Source: Aptenodytes patagonicus
Taxonomy: Eukaryota; Chordata; Aves; Sphenisciformes; Spheniscidae
NCBI RefSeq assembly: GCF_965638725.1
Contig: NC_134949.1
Coordinates: forward strand, 37,600,151-37,664,150
Reading direction: 5' to 3'
DNA: 64,000 bases
The translations under genes were made by a program, and so were the position numbers. Positions 12,301-23,800 of this stretch are shown in pieces. The notes under the pieces are model-generated. The model was not told where the DNA came from and searched no databases. It worked only from the letters and a program-made list of their open reading frames with translations. Every line of letters starts with the position of its first letter. The first letter of the stretch is position 1.

Positions 12301-15300
12301 CTTCTGTAATGTCCCTTACATTTCCCAGTGTCTATTGTATTCGGACTGGGAGTTAATAGTACAACCTTAGCTCTGTGTTTTTATTATTCAGGTGTGAGAT
12401 TTCCATAGTGTTTCTTTTTTCCCCACTGTAGTTTTATGCTATTAAACTTTGTATTTTCCTACACACAGGTCACTGCTTCTTCCCCACCCGTACATCCTGT
12501 TACTCCTCTGAAGTTGACAGCCTCACAGCACTGGGTCCATAGAGAAAACCCTTTTTCCCCAGGTCTATTTTTACAAAGTAATCATTGGATCAACGACATA
12601 TCCTGTTCACTATTCTAGGCATTCTGATGCTCAAGGTGTTCTCTCTTATGAATCCCAGTGATCTTTTCTCATTGTCTGTTAAACTTTGGATTTAAGTCTT
12701 GACCTGACTTACATTCAATCTATTAAAAATCTTGATTCCAAATCATGAGTCTCATGAATCTTGGCTCCAAAATATGCCACTTCCACTGAGCCAGCAGCGT
12801 GTCAGCTTAACTCAGGTTTAGAATATGCTTGCCTAAGGTCAATCTGCTTCAGATATCCTCACTGGAGTAGTTTTTACAGCTTTTGCTGTGAATTTTCTTT
12901 TCCTCATGAGGCACACTTGAACTTAAACTAGCTGTCAAACTCAGCACTTCATGAGTTAAAACTCATGCTCATTCGAAATTAAGTTTAGCTGGTAGCTGAA
13001 AAACTGCAGTAATGCAGAAGACCTAGAAAACTAACATTTCATTGACTCCTGAAAAAAAAAATTGCTAGTTTTTTTTCCCCCTCCACTCTTTCCCAAGCAG
13101 TATAATCACTAATCCTTTGAGTTCAGTCAATAGTCTGTTAACACAGCAGTTAACTGAAGAGCAGGAGCTGGCAAACACGGGTTTGCTTCATTGCAGTTCA
13201 TAAATGGCTGTTGTCAGATACTTGTAAATGATCAGGGATGTAATGATTTTGCTACATGATTGCAATTCTTCTGTTAAATAAATACATTGTTCAAGATCTA
13301 GAAATGCAATTTTCTACATAAAATGTTTCTGCTAACTAGCTTGTATCAAAGCCTCAAGTTTGACCTGGGTCACACAAGGAACTTAAGTTTACATTTAGAT
13401 ACCTACCTCTTGTGTTCTAGATTCTTCTCAGTATCAGATGACGCAGTCTTTTTTTGGTCTAACCTTAACTTAACCAAAATTACAGAGAAAAGTAGTATGC
13501 CAGACCAGCCAATTGTCCCTCATAATGATACCTGGTTTAGTATACTCTTACAGATTTTTGCGAGGGCCTCTCTCTTGTTCTAATACTGTATTCATTGGTT
13601 ATTACTGGAATTAATAAAAAGTTTGACCTTTAGTGAACATCAAAGCACATCCTTCTTTTAAAGTTGATTGATTTATCCACATTTTGATGTTTGAATATGG
13701 TAGTTCTGATTTATTGACAAAATACCTTATTTTCATTTAAGTCTAAATCTCCTTTTTCCTGAATAAAGATGAAGGCAGCTTTATTCCTGTGTTACAGCTG
13801 TAGATATTAACAACAGAAATGGTTACAGTTGCACAGTTACTTTGCAGTATATTGCATTTACTTTATTGAAGAAAAAAAATTATCTCTCGAGTACAGACTG
13901 TGTAGTAAGGATGTTTAGAGGATTGAGGTCAATAATTTGTCTTAAGGGTGTTTACTGTTTGTGTTTTGGTTTTCACAGCTTCATCACTGGTCCATCTGTA
14001 GTTCCTGGCTACTTCTCAGTTGAAGCTGAAAATGTTGTGCTAGTTCTGAATGGAAGAGAAAAAGCAAAGATCACTTACGCCACTCAGTGGTTGCATTACG
14101 CACAAATGTTAATTCAGACTCACAAAATACAGCATGTAGCAGTTGTGCTGCTTGGAAATGAGCAGTGCAACAATGAATGGATTCAACCATTCCTGAAAAG
14201 ACATGGAGGATTTGTAAATCTACTCTTTGTTACATATGACTATGCGTTGGTAAATGAAGAAGATATGTTCCAGTGGCCTTTAGGAGTAGCTACGTAAGTG
14301 CTATAGACACAAATTACAATTGAAACTTAATTGTTATGCATGAGGTATGGAAAATACATCTGAGTGTTACTGCTGATACCCAAAACAATTATAGTAAGTA
14401 AATTGTAGAACATGATCCTATTAATGATTTTCTAAAGCAAGTGTTGGAATCTTTGGAAATTGCATTTAGCAATAAAAATTATAACAGAGGAAAAGAATGC
14501 TAGGATTTAGGGAGCTTTAAAAAAAATGAACCTGTGTCTGGTGGGGTTTTCTGTTTGTTTATTTTTTTCTTCAGTAGATTTGCTCTTGAGATTTATCATA
14601 ACTGCTGATGTAATATGTACCGGTGACATGGGAATTTAAAAGATATTTATGTAATTAGGTTCCAACTACTGCTTGTTTAGGAAAGGAAAGGGATGCTACT
14701 GGTGGTACTTTTTTTTAACCCCTGTTGTGGCTCTCAAAAGGAAATTGTATGCCTCACATTTGGAATTAGTATACTACAGTATCACAATAATGTAGTCTGG
14801 CTTAACTGCTTACTCACAAAAATGTTTTTGTTATACTTACTGCTCAAACTATTTATGTGGAGTAGATAAAGCTTTGGTTCAATTAGATGTACTTTTTTCC
14901 AGCTTACTCCTTATTAACAGAGTTAATGGTGTTTTAGCTACTTATCATGGTAATATAAGATGAAAAGAATACAGAATTATTTTCATATCTTGTGTTGAAT
15001 TTGAGTTCAATATCCTGTATTGAGCCAGTTGGCAAACTGTATGGAGTTTTTATACATGGCTTGAACTTGCTCACAGTGTCATTGAAATACACTAAATCTG
15101 GATTCTTGATGGTGTCAGAGAATTGACTCAACAAAGTTGAGTTTTGAGATGCCAAGATTAAGGTGACAGATAATAGAAAGCAGCAACAGTTACAACAGTA
15201 AACCAGGGTGCAAAGCTGGGTGGAGAAAGATAGGTCGGGTATTGTGATGGGGTTTGCAGCCCTTGCACACCAACAGTTGTAAAAATTGTGGTTAAAGGTA

Positions 15301-18126
15301 TGCAAACGTGCCAGATTTTCCCAGTGAAGAGGGAAAGTAAAGGTGTAGAATCCTGCAAAAATATTTGGCATGAAGAAAAAATGGTTTTCTGAAAGTAAGT
15401 TAGTATTAATCACGTAGAAGAACTAGGAAAGGGCTGTTCCATCAAAATTTGGGAAGGTGAAGAAAGTGAGTATGTCTTCAGAGAACCATTAATAGCAATG
15501 AAGAAATCATTGTGAAATAAAGTAGAGACTACCTTTGAAACCAGTAAAGAATTCGGATCAGGGTATAGTTTTTCTTAAAAAAAAGAAACAACAGGGAAGT
15601 AGAACAGTGATCCATCAAAAATAATAACATTAGAAGGAATATCTGTCTTAATTTGAGAATGCAAAGGAGCAGAAACTTATTTAACATTCATCTGTTCCAG
15701 AAAAAACACTAACTTTGTGTAATGAAAAAAGTTAGCGCCAGCCCTTCAGCTGAAGCAGTGTTTCACTAGCTGTCATGCTGACCAAAATAAGTGATGTAAG
15801 ATTTGAGGAATTGGTCAAAAAAAGAAAAATGCCTGATGTGGTGAAAACATGTCTAGAAGGATGGCATACAGTTTACATTGGATCCCAGGACTTTACATTG
15901 GTTTTGTTGAGTCCAAAAAGACAAGTTAAATAGCTCGTACGACAAGCTATTTGGTAGCCAAAAGATTAGATTAATGAAGTCCACCCAGATCAAAGTGACA
16001 TTTTCCTTTGAGAGGTTACCAGTGGTATTTTCAGTTGATAAGCATGCCCAGAGATTAAGGTAGCTGACACTTAAACTCCGTAGTTACCATTAACCTGGCC
16101 ATTTCAGTCAAAACTGGTGGTTGCGTCAAGAACAGCTGCTTTTGAAAAAGCATGTTTCTCAAGGACATTTTGTAACATGCGCACATAATGTCTCTGATGT
16201 CGAAAGAAGACGTAAGTATTCTGGAATGTCTCTGAAGAGAGTGGTGGGGACAAAGGGAATAAAGACCAACTTTTAGGACAGGACTTGCACTGCTTTGCTT
16301 GTGGGTCTGTCTATGGTTATAGATGTGGATTGGCAACAAATAGGTGGTTTTAGTCTTAGAATCTGCTGCAGTAAAGATGAAATGGTGCAAAATGTTTTTT
16401 CTTTGACATAAAGCATATCGTTATCTAATGCATACGTTGTTTTTACAGCTACAGAAATTTTCCAGTTGTAGAACCCAGCTGGTCAATGCTACATGATCCA
16501 AGATCATATCTGTGTAATTTCTTAGGAACAGTTTATAAGAACTCTTCTAGGGAAACCCTAATGGAAATTCTGAAGCAGGATGGGCTTGATAAGCTTTGCT
16601 GGATTGCAGCCAGAGATCAGTAAGACTTTGATTTACTTTGTGAAAATATTCAGACTTTTTTGCCTAGTTCATTATTACCAATCCTTTCCTGAGTGTTAAA
16701 AAATAGTACAGCTAAAAGTAACCAGTCATCATTAAAAGAGAGAACATTGCCGAGACTCTTTATATAGGTCTTCATAACGTAATGGCCTTTCTGTTGCTAT
16801 GTTTTACATAAAGCATATTTTTAAATACATAGAAAAATCTCCTATGTATACTACATATAAAGACAATCTTTTTTTCTTGTATACATTTGATTATGGTGGG
16901 AGAAGAAATGTTTGTCTTGCACCTTGTGCGTATTAATGTCTTACTAGAAGAAAAGGGCAGCTGTGTTCCATATAAGAGAGTGGATTTAATCTGTACGGCA
17001 TGGCTCTTCTTTCTTTCAAGTAGGTAGAACAGATCTTCTGACTAACAGGAATAGGGTTCTGATTGTATTTCTTAATTTTGCCAAGCAACACCTGTAAAAT
17101 GTTTGATAGCAGGCACATCAGTGCTTAGGAAGACCTCAGCTACCCTGATGAAGAATCTCAGGAGATGGATTGTATCTGTGACATAAACTCGTATCTCACA
17201 GATGTTCTGAGGCACTTCAGGCAGATGGATTCAGGTTAACGGATTGCTCTACATCCTAACTTTTGAAGAGCAGACCTCTACTGATTTAAAGTATTTGAGG
17301 TCAAAAAAAATTCATTAAAAAGTCCATCAAGTGTCTCCCTGTATGTCTATTTCTGAACTCTGCTGTGAAGTAAATTGACATATGCGTCATCCAAGTCATG
17401 CAGAAGATTTAAAATGGCGTTTCAATTTGCCTCTTACACTTCTAAGTATTAATAATTTCCTAAAAGGACCATATCTAAAAAGTGTTACAATCTATTTTTA
17501 ACAGTGACATTTTCAATAAATTTTTAGAAGACTCTTTAAGAATAGTTAAGACTAAAAGTAAAAGCCTATTGATTGTGTGTGTAATATAAAATTTTTACAT
17601 TGACAGCATTTTCAGTTTTATAAATAATTGAAATAAAAGCGTATCTCTATTTTTTCATTGCAGTGCCTGTGGGAAAAATGCTAATTTTCAACCCCTTTAC
17701 TTTCCTAGGTGGCAGCCTCAAGAAACAAATGAAAGTTTCAAAAACTATCAAGATGCCTTGCTGCAGAGTGATTTGACATTGTGCCCAGTGGGAATAAATA
17801 CAGAATGCTATAGAATTTATGAAGCTTGTTCATATGGATCTCTGCCTGTTATTGAAGATGTAATGACACCGGGTGATTGCGGAAATTCATCAATGTACCA
17901 CAGTGCTCCATTACAATTACTAAAAACCATGGGGGCTCCATTTATCTTTATTAAAAACTGGAAAGAGCTTCCTGCTGTTCTAGAGAAAGAAAAAAAAATG
18001 AGCTTACAAGAAAAGATTCAAAGGAGAAAAAAGCTTGTAGAATGGTATCGAAACTTCAAAGCATGGATGAGACAGAAATTCATTAATACTTTGGAAAATT
18101 CATTTTTGCCCAGTGATAAAGGATAA
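3166..18126 (+). CDS. RXYLT1: RXYLT1 (TMEM5), ribitol-5-phosphate xylosyltransferase 1, complete six-exon gene
   Basis: Six exons (3166-3310, 3860-4030, 5059-5161, 13979-14293, 16449-16619, 17709-18126) join with GT-AG introns and consistent phases to 1323 nt, a 440-residue protein plus TAA stop. The human protein is of similar length (about 443). The family is a Golgi type II membrane enzyme that adds xylose to ribitol-phosphate on the O-mannosyl glycan of alpha-dystroglycan; loss in humans causes dystroglycanopathy. Visible here: a short basic N-terminus, one membrane anchor at about residues 9-29, a proline/arginine-rich stem, then the lumenal catalytic region, with family blocks such as [64 protein letters not shown] and [19 protein letters not shown]. 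No frameshift or premature stop. The start was chosen because [14 protein letters not shown] matches the family N-terminus and has G at -3. Identification is by recognition of the family, not by a database search. Confidence 0.96.
3311..3859 (+). other. RXYLT1 intron 1
   Basis: 549 bp. The first 460 bases are CpG-island DNA with long open frames on both strands that are an effect of GC richness. The last 90 bases are AT-rich and lead to the exon 2 acceptor. No other gene is seen. Confidence 0.85.
3351..3390. repeat. Perfect 20-bp tandem duplication in RXYLT1 intron 1
   Basis: Two identical 20-bp units, 3351-3370 and 3371-3390 (GGGCGGGCCG then GCCTGGCCGC), lie just after the exon 1 donor within the CpG island. 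Probably a local replication-slippage product. Confidence 0.9.
3860..4030 (+). CDS. RXYLT1: RXYLT1 coding exon 2
   Basis: The acceptor TTTCTTAG precedes the exon and the donor is ATTG|GTAAGC. It is 171 nt and completes codon 49 (Asp) through the first base of codon 106 (Gly). It carries the acidic, tryptophan-rich [10 protein letters not shown] block and the VQIWGKAAI block typical of the family stem-to-catalytic junction. Confidence 0.95.
4031..5058 (+). other. RXYLT1 intron 2
   Basis: 1028 bp of AT-rich sequence between GTAAGC and the exon 3 acceptor TTATGTAG. I see no repeat family or other gene. Confidence 0.85.
5059..5161 (+). CDS. RXYLT1: RXYLT1 coding exon 3 (short)
   Basis: This 103-nt exon is too short to stand out as an open frame, but it is required for phase: the acceptor TTATGTAG and donor TTTCAG|GTACTA join exon 2 (phase 1) to exon 4 (phase 2). 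It encodes [20 protein letters not shown] then [13 protein letters not shown], matching the family segment with DVTAQWREG. Residues about 106-140. Confidence 0.92.
5162..7797 (+). other. RXYLT1 intron 3, 5' part
   Basis: AT-rich intronic DNA. Short open frames are scattered on both strands with no recognisable product. Nothing else is supported until the retroviral breakpoint near 7798. Confidence 0.8.
7798..7935 (-). pseudogene. Endogenous retrovirus pol fragment (start of reverse transcriptase region)
   Basis: The minus-strand translation contains the conserved lead-in to a retroviral reverse transcriptase (a basic QYRTN-like block, an L-I-P-I-H helix, then ESQGVI and an SPFN motif) over about 45 codons, with at least two in-frame stops. 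Similarity ends abruptly after the SPFN motif at about 7800, marking the truncation point. No catalytic motif is present. Confidence 0.65.
8042..9889 (-). pseudogene. Endogenous retrovirus gag-like gene, interrupted
   Basis: The longest open stretch is 300 codons (9889-8987). It is rich in Pro/Thr and then in Glu/Lys/Arg, with a conserved [16 protein letters not shown] segment and a hydrophobic stretch near residues 65-80. It stops at TGA (8989-8987) and again at TAG (8953-8951), but the same frame continues with coding-like sequence to a stop at 8419-8417 (101 open codons from 8722), then with further stops to a 62-codon piece ending at 8042. Several stops in one frame without shifts indicate decay by point mutation. 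Assignment to gag rests on position after the PBS and on recognition of a bird ERV family; no zinc knuckle was confirmed. Confidence 0.75.
10152..10169 (-). other. Retroviral primer binding site, tRNA-Lys type
   Basis: On the minus strand these 18 bases begin TGGCGCCCAAC and end GGGGC, which resembles the complement of a tRNA-Lys(1,2) 3' end with one apparent difference. It lies 9 bases downstream of the LTR end, the expected position. A Lys primer is usual for beta-like (class II, ERVK) elements. Confidence 0.85.
10179..10722 (-). repeat. 5' LTR of the intron 3 endogenous retrovirus
   Basis: About 544 bp bounded by TG...CA on the minus strand (begins TGTCCTGGTTTCAGC, ends AACCACAACA). It has a TATA-like box (minus strand, about 10466-10459), an ATTAAA polyadenylation signal (about 10315-10310) and a short AAT-type tract between them. 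It is closely related to the solo LTR at 47549-48157. The minus-strand 3' end abuts a primer binding site, which fixes the orientation. Confidence 0.9.
10723..13978 (+). other. RXYLT1 intron 3, 3' part
   Basis: AT-rich intronic DNA between the LTR and exon 4. No recognisable gene or repeat family; open frames are short and unmatched. Confidence 0.75.
13979..14293 (+). CDS. RXYLT1: RXYLT1 coding exon 4
   Basis: The acceptor GTTTTCACAG and donor GCTAC|GTAAGT bound 315 nt, residues about 140-245. It encodes [60 protein letters not shown] and the FQWPLGVAT end. The open frame continues 5' of the acceptor but does not match the family there, so the AG at 13977-13978 is the boundary. Confidence 0.95.
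14294..16448 (+). other. RXYLT1 intron 4
   Basis: 2155 bp. It includes a 159-codon minus-strand open frame (15413-14934) with no family match, and one copy (15801-16005) of a diverged repeat that recurs at 19963-20145. Otherwise unannotated AT-rich DNA. Confidence 0.75.
15801..16005 (+). repeat. Diverged interspersed repeat, copy A
   Basis: Aligns by eye with 19963-20145. Shared anchors include CACATTGGATCCCAGGACTT-like (TACATTGGATCCCAGGACTT here), a preceding poly-A/GATG segment, TTAAATAG(C/T)(T/T)(C/G)GTACGA and a CAAAGTGA block. Copy A has a small insertion before the last block. Family not recognised. Confidence 0.65.
16449..16619 (+). CDS. RXYLT1: RXYLT1 coding exon 5
   Basis: The acceptor TTTTTACAG and donor GATCA|GTAAGA bound 171 nt, residues about 245-302. 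It encodes [40 protein letters not shown] and [16 protein letters not shown]. The donor splits codon 302, which reads Gln here. Confidence 0.95.
16620..17708 (+). other. RXYLT1 intron 5
   Basis: 1089 bp of AT-rich sequence between GTAAGA and the CTTTCCTAG acceptor. No repeat or gene recognised. Confidence 0.85.
17709..18126 (+). CDS. RXYLT1: RXYLT1 coding exon 6 (terminal)
   Basis: The acceptor CTTTCCTAG opens a 418-nt terminal coding segment ending in TAA at 18124-18126. It carries the most conserved part of the enzyme: the QPQETNES start, [40 protein letters not shown] (exostosin-like C-terminal fold, probable donor-sugar side) and [19 protein letters not shown], then a charged, probably helical tail. 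Residues about 302-440. Confidence 0.96.
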
Positions 18127-18700
18127 ATTGTCCCTTTTGAAAATCTAGACTAGATTGAAAGCTTAATTTCCATTAACCTTCCGTGGAAGCTTTTATACAA
18201 AAGAAATCTCACAGGGCAGATGCATTCCTTTTGAAGTCAACAGAATTGCGCTAGCTTGGCCAAGAGCTACGTTCGGCCCTCCCTCCTTAACAATTTTCAG
18301 AGAGGTTGTTGACTTAGCAGGGTGGTAGTCTGTAAGGATGACAACAGTTTTATTACTAGTCTTACAATTTCCATGTTGGTGTGTGACCTGATAAATTTTT
18401 TTTTTAGGGGAATATCTTTGCGCATGTGAACTTGTTGAAATGCAACATGAATACAACAGTTGTGTTTGAAGAAGAGAGAAGAATGAAAGCTGTATGGTAC
18501 AGAGTAATTTATTATGTAGACTAAAGAAGAAAAGTATGATTATAGCAAAATTGCCAGGTTTAGCACAATCATTAAGATACATCCTGGTAAGTGCTTGTTT
18601 TGAAAATGTGAACTGTTTACTTGATTGACATTTCATTTCCAAGAAAGTGGCCATAAAGCTAATTAAACACTGTGGAATAAAAATGTATATTTCAAGGTAA
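18127..18700 (+). other. RXYLT1: RXYLT1 3' UTR (minimum extent)
   Basis: This follows the TAA stop. The first canonical polyadenylation signal AATAAA is at 18676-18681, with ATTAAA at about 18662. Further AATAAA hexamers at about 19620, 21371 and 21463 allow longer isoforms, so the 3' end is a minimum estimate. An unrelated 153-codon minus-strand open frame in this stretch has no family match. Confidence 0.6.
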
Positions 18701-19962
18701 AAAAAGAGAACTCTTTCTTAGAAATATTTCTTAGCAATATATTTCCCCTTCAATTTCAGATATCAAAATTGCTTTCTTTCATTTCCATTTAGTCTTGGGA
18801 CAACACCTTTCTGAAGTTCTGCCGCGGGAGATTCATTACCTGCAGTTAACAGCTGCGCATTCTGAACACCAGGCCTTAAACATGAATTTCTTTGTAGCTT
18901 ATCTGATTTCTCAAAAGCTGCTGAAACTTGTCAACTCCAAAAGATGGCAGAAGCATAATACTGCATGTTTATGATACTACATGTACAACAAACAGTTTCA
19001 ACCGTTTTTGTTAAATGTAGCCAAAGGGATCTGTTACTGTTGTTGTACATCAGACGTGAGTGTGTGCTGTTACCTTCAGTGTGTTCGGCTGAGCGGTGTT
19101 AACTGCACACACAACGCTGGCGTACTGAAGGTGGTGCAATAGCCAGTTTTCTGTCTTTAAAGCTCAGCATGCCATATGGGTTCCTTCTCATGCAGGAATT
19201 CAAAAGCCGGTGCAACTGTACTGCTCAGTAATATTAACATTAAGAGTGGCTGTGGACACATGGTGTAAACTGTTTAAAAGATTGGCTTCTAGAGAGCAAT
19301 ATGTTTCCAAAGAAACTTAACCAGTCTTTGTAACTGTTGGTAATCCTGTAGATAAGGAAGTGGCTTGCAAAGGATCCGGCTGCTGATCGCTTACCATTCT
19401 TGGACATTTAAGTTGTGATAATATATTTCAATAGTTAGCTTTTCTGGTATTTTTAGATACTGTCTTTCAATGACTGAAACTTACACAAGGAGTGATACAA
19501 CTAGGAGTTTTGTAGAAGCCTTTCTCACAGCAACTATTAAGTGTGAATTAGGATCGCTATGTGCTGGAAGTTTCTCTCTTGGCTTATTGCCCTCACCAAA
19601 ACACTTGCAAAACCACAGAAATAAAATCCTGTTACTTCTTGGCAAACCTTGCATGTTAGTAATAACCTCTAAGAGCTGGGCAAACTCAGAAGCAGCTTCC
19701 ATAGTTCTAAAATATTTCCAGGAATTCTTCCTACTGGGATGGGAGAAATGAATGACGGTTGAACAAGATTATGCTTATTTTGGCGTGTTCATAAAGACTG
19801 ATGTTTGGAGAGACAGAAGTATTTCAAATGCAATTCCAACCGTGCCCTAAGAAACTGTTGCTTCGAAGAAAATTGCTACCATAAGGAATGTCAGGACTGC
19901 CATTTTCCAGTAGCTAAGAAGGAGTTTAGTGTTTGTGTAGTGCTGTGAGTCCTACACAAAGG

Positions 19963-20145
19963 CTTTGATGAATCGGCCAAAAAAAAAAAGCTGACCTGAT
20001 GAAAATGTGCCTGAAAGGATGATGTACAGTTCACATTGGATCCCAGGACTTTGTGGTGTTTTGGGGTTTTTTTTGCTTTCTGAGTCCACAAAGATGTTAA
20101 ATAGTTTGTACGATAAGCCCTTCTGGGATCACTCCAAAGTGATGC
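19963..20145 (+). repeat. Diverged interspersed repeat, copy B
   Basis: Second copy of the repeat at 15801-16005, same strand. CACATTGGATCCCAGGACTT is followed by a T-rich insertion, then GAGTCCA, TTAAATAGTTTGTACGATAAG and CAAAGTGATG. Too diverged to be a recent local duplication; more likely an old dispersed element. Confidence 0.65.
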
Positions 20146-22800
20146 TATAAAAACCATGCTGTGCAGCAAAAGTGACAGTGGTTCTCAACTCTTCTTCTCA
20201 TCCCAACAGCTTATGCAGTTACAAAGAATTGCATAGATTCCTTACTAATCACCAGTCCATAAATCATGACCGATAATCCTCTTGATAGGGAAACAGCTTG
20301 CAAAAGGTCACGTTACCGATAGATACTTAAACTCTTCAGGTGGGTCAAATTTCAGGATTTCTTCAGTGTCTCCTGAACAATAAAAACCAGTAAATGGGTA
20401 TGTATTTTTATCTTGTCAATATAAATACTTTTCACATCTTTACTACTAATCTGAGCATGGAGGACTGCTTTGAGTGTTGAAGTCTCTCCATGCGACTAGT
20501 TTTAAAGAACGTAAAAGCTGAAAAGGCACTAGAGGTGAAATCCGAGGGCCAAGAGGAATGCTAATCAGAGAAGGATTAATGCCTGTGTACATTTCTCATG
20601 TATTTCATTCAAAGTGTTTAAGAGAAAATGCATCTGAGAACTGGGAACTACACGACAGTAAAATGGTGAGGCAAAGAGTTTCAAAACAGGCGTTAGTCCC
20701 CTAGTGTCTGGTGTTTCAGTGTGGCTAGTATTTTAAGTGTCTCTGGTTCAAGATCCCATAAAGAGGCCTCAGTCTTCAGAGGAAACTGCTGCATGTTTTG
20801 AAAATCAAGAACCTTTTAAGATTTCTCTAGTTCAGTACCCAAAAGCCGCTGCCTGGTTTTGAGAGGCTGGCCACACAGGCAGGTATTTGTATGGTAACAT
20901 CTCTTATCTCCTAGTTGTGTTGAGTGCCCTGGTGGCACACGCTTTGCTATTCACGTTTTCTTTGCACACCCTTGGGATGTGAGTGCAACTCGGTGAACGC
21001 CACTATAGTAGAATACAAGATGTTTCTGATCCATAGTCCCACAACACAGATGCGTTTTGTCAAGCATGCCATGAAATAACATGACTCATTCTCTCAGCCA
21101 GTCTTATACCAGCTTAATCATAGAAGGATAGCTTTAGGCAAGTATCCTCAAATTGCTTCCTCGTTGATATTCTGCACAGTCCCATCTGACAATGCAACAT
21201 TTCTGGTTTTCAGGTGGCAGCATTCCCCGTTCCTGTGGTCTTCATTTTTTTCATCTTCAGGAATATATAATTTGTAGCTTGGGCTGCATTTTTAAAACAA
21301 ACAGGACAGAACTAAAGTATTATGCACGGTTTCCATTAAATGGGTGTTTTCAGAAGATACGAGATGCAAAATAAATGCATCAAACAGAAATGAGTCATTC
21401 ACTAAGATCCAGATGAAGACACAGCCCATTGAAAGACAGCAAGTTGTGCAGGTGGCCACAAATAAAGAAAAATGAATCTCTGAATGACTGAAATTAGCCT
21501 GATTCTTTCAGATGAAGTTACTAAAACAGCAGAAATCTGTTAAATGTCATATTTCGAAATTTGCTATATCAGAGGAGTTTTGTTCAGGGCCCAAAATGCA
21601 GGGTTTCTACATAAGTGATTTCTTTCTTTTCATGTTTTTCCCTCTGCAATGGAGTTCTTTTCTGAAGATTAAGGGTAGTCCCCAGCCATGAGAAGAGATC
21701 CACCTTAAATAATATTTACATAGGAGATGCTGAAACATCTTCCTCTGTGGCTGTGTATTTACTACTTTTTAGTATTTGTGACAACCCTTGTTGGCAATGA
21801 GGCTACCACGGTGCTAGGTGCTGACGCACAAAATACTCTGGGACGTGAGATACCCGGCTTCGAGCCTTTGGTCCAGCTTGGGCAGAGCAGGGGCGCTGCC
21901 CCTGCCACTGCCCAGCTGCCGTTTCAGAAACACGACCACGGGGAAGGTCTGTGTTGAATGTCTTTGCTCCTACTTTTAACTGGGGGGGGCGGGGGGGGAG
22001 GTTTGCTTTGTCATGGTGGAAAGCTGGGAATAATAGATCTTGAAATTTGTGAGACATGGAAACAGTCCTATGCTATAGAAGACAGAGTAAACCATCTCTG
22101 TCTGAAGAAACTCGAAAGACCCAAAGAAAGAATCTCTGACAGGCTTTAGCACAAAACCTGATTATTTTTCTCTTCTCATCCACTTCCGCTTATCTCTTTC
22201 TCATACTAATCATGCTTTCTGTTGAATGGCATTTCATCAAAATCGCGCTACGCTGGAATCATTGAAACTATTTGGACAGGAAGATCTGCCGTGTAATGGT
22301 GGAACATAGCAGCAATGTTTGGACCTTGCTTGATGTTAAGGAGTTTTACAGGAGAAGTGATACTCCAAGATGAATTTGAAGATGTTCCATATTCAGGACA
22401 GGATTGTATTGCTATTTAACAACCTTTTATTCATCACAATGTGCAAAACCATGCATATATTAGGAAAGGTGCTGTTTCACTGAAATTTAAACTGTTATAA
22501 CAGTGCTGAGCAAATTTAGTAACTGAACTAAACTTCAAGATAAAATAGTAGATTTTGATAGCCTTACTACTTTGTTTGCTAGTAACATAAATGAGGCAAT
22601 TGCTGCTTCAGGTGTAGCACAAAGATTTCTTTATATCTGTAGACAAAAAGAATTGTATCAGAAGCTGTATCATTTTTTTTAACAATATTCTGTTGCCTGC
22701 TACCATTGGGTATGTGGGAAGTAGGTAGTTTGATTTCAAGAGAGTTAGTCTTAATTTCCAAAAACACAGCCCAGTGGACTTCAGCTCATGGATTCTCTTT

Positions 22801-22838
22801 GAATATGGATCTCCATATTCATTCTCTGAATATGGAGG
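22801..22838. repeat. Inverted repeat with a third half-copy
   Basis: GAATATGGA at 22801-22809 and its exact complement TCCATATTC at 22812-22820 form a 9-bp stem with a 2-base centre. GAATATGGA recurs at 22828-22836. Could fold as a small cruciform or be a paired binding site; no known site is claimed. Confidence 0.7.
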
Positions 22839-23800
22839 TGGAGAATTAAGGACAGCTCTGTTCCCCTAAGGGGAAGTGGAATGTACTGATTAATTGCCGT
22901 AGGAATTTAAATGGTGCTTCACACTTCCTTCAAATGCTGGCATAGATTTAAGACAGCCAGTGACGTGTGCTCTCTGGTATGCAGTCTTTAATTGCATATT
23001 CCTTATTGCTGGAGGGTTCAGTTTATTCATTTAATAGTGATTTATCAATCTCTGTCAACACAACCCTTTGCTGATGATTGTAGAGTATCATGATTGTTTT
23101 ACAGTGAAAGCTAGTCTTACTAATGCTAAAACTGAAGACAATATACCATCTGATGAGTATACAAGCAGGAATCTGCAAGTTATGCCATGTTGTACCAATT
23201 TTCCTTCCTTCTCCTGTCTAATCAGACTCTGATTGTTTCTTCTTGTATGTCTCTTCTCTTTGCTTTTTTCTCCCTGTGAACTGATTTTACCCAGCTGACC
23301 CTCTTTTCACATTGTTATTTTCAGATTATAGCAAATTGCTTTCTATCTGGTAGGGATATAATTTCCTTGTCCCCGTGGAGAATTTCTACCAGGTACCCAA
23401 TCTCAGTGTGGATGTAATCAGGCTTTTGCTGAATTTCTGCCTTAGCAAAGCTCTTGCTGTGACACAGCATGCTGCCAGAATATCTCACTGTAGGTTATTA
23501 CGTCATATGAGTGCTTGTTTCTTAAACATTTATAGTCTGTTGTTTAAGATTTTTGACGGTCTGTATTAAAAGTTCAGTGAAAAGGATTATGTTTGTAGGA
23601 GCAGAAAAGAGGACTAACTTCAAACGTCTCTTTGCTTTCCATTTTACAGCAAGGAATGCTCTTCATTCCCTGAATGAAACTTCACATGCAACTACAGATA
23701 CCTGAACACAGCTTATGGTGTTTGACACCGAAGTCTTAGACATTGGCTCATGACTTTTGAGATCTGAATTTGGTTCCTCACAACAGAAGTTACCAAGGGC

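Larger units (their letters stand above)
18701..23800. other. Intergenic DNA downstream of RXYLT1
   Basis: No protein gene recognised. It holds repeat copy B (19963-20145), a G-rich tract at 21982-21999 (two runs of eight G split by C) and an inverted repeat at 22801-22820. Scattered AATAAA signals could belong to longer RXYLT1 transcripts. Confidence 0.6.

Noticed and set aside
13842..13978. Upstream extension of the exon 4 open frame
   Set aside because: Family similarity begins only after the TTTTCACAG acceptor, and phases of exons 3 and 4 match only at that boundary.
14934..15413. 159-codon minus-strand open frame in RXYLT1 intron 4
   Set aside because: No recognisable domain or family, cysteine/phenylalanine-rich low-complexity appearance, and it lies in a repeat-bearing intron.
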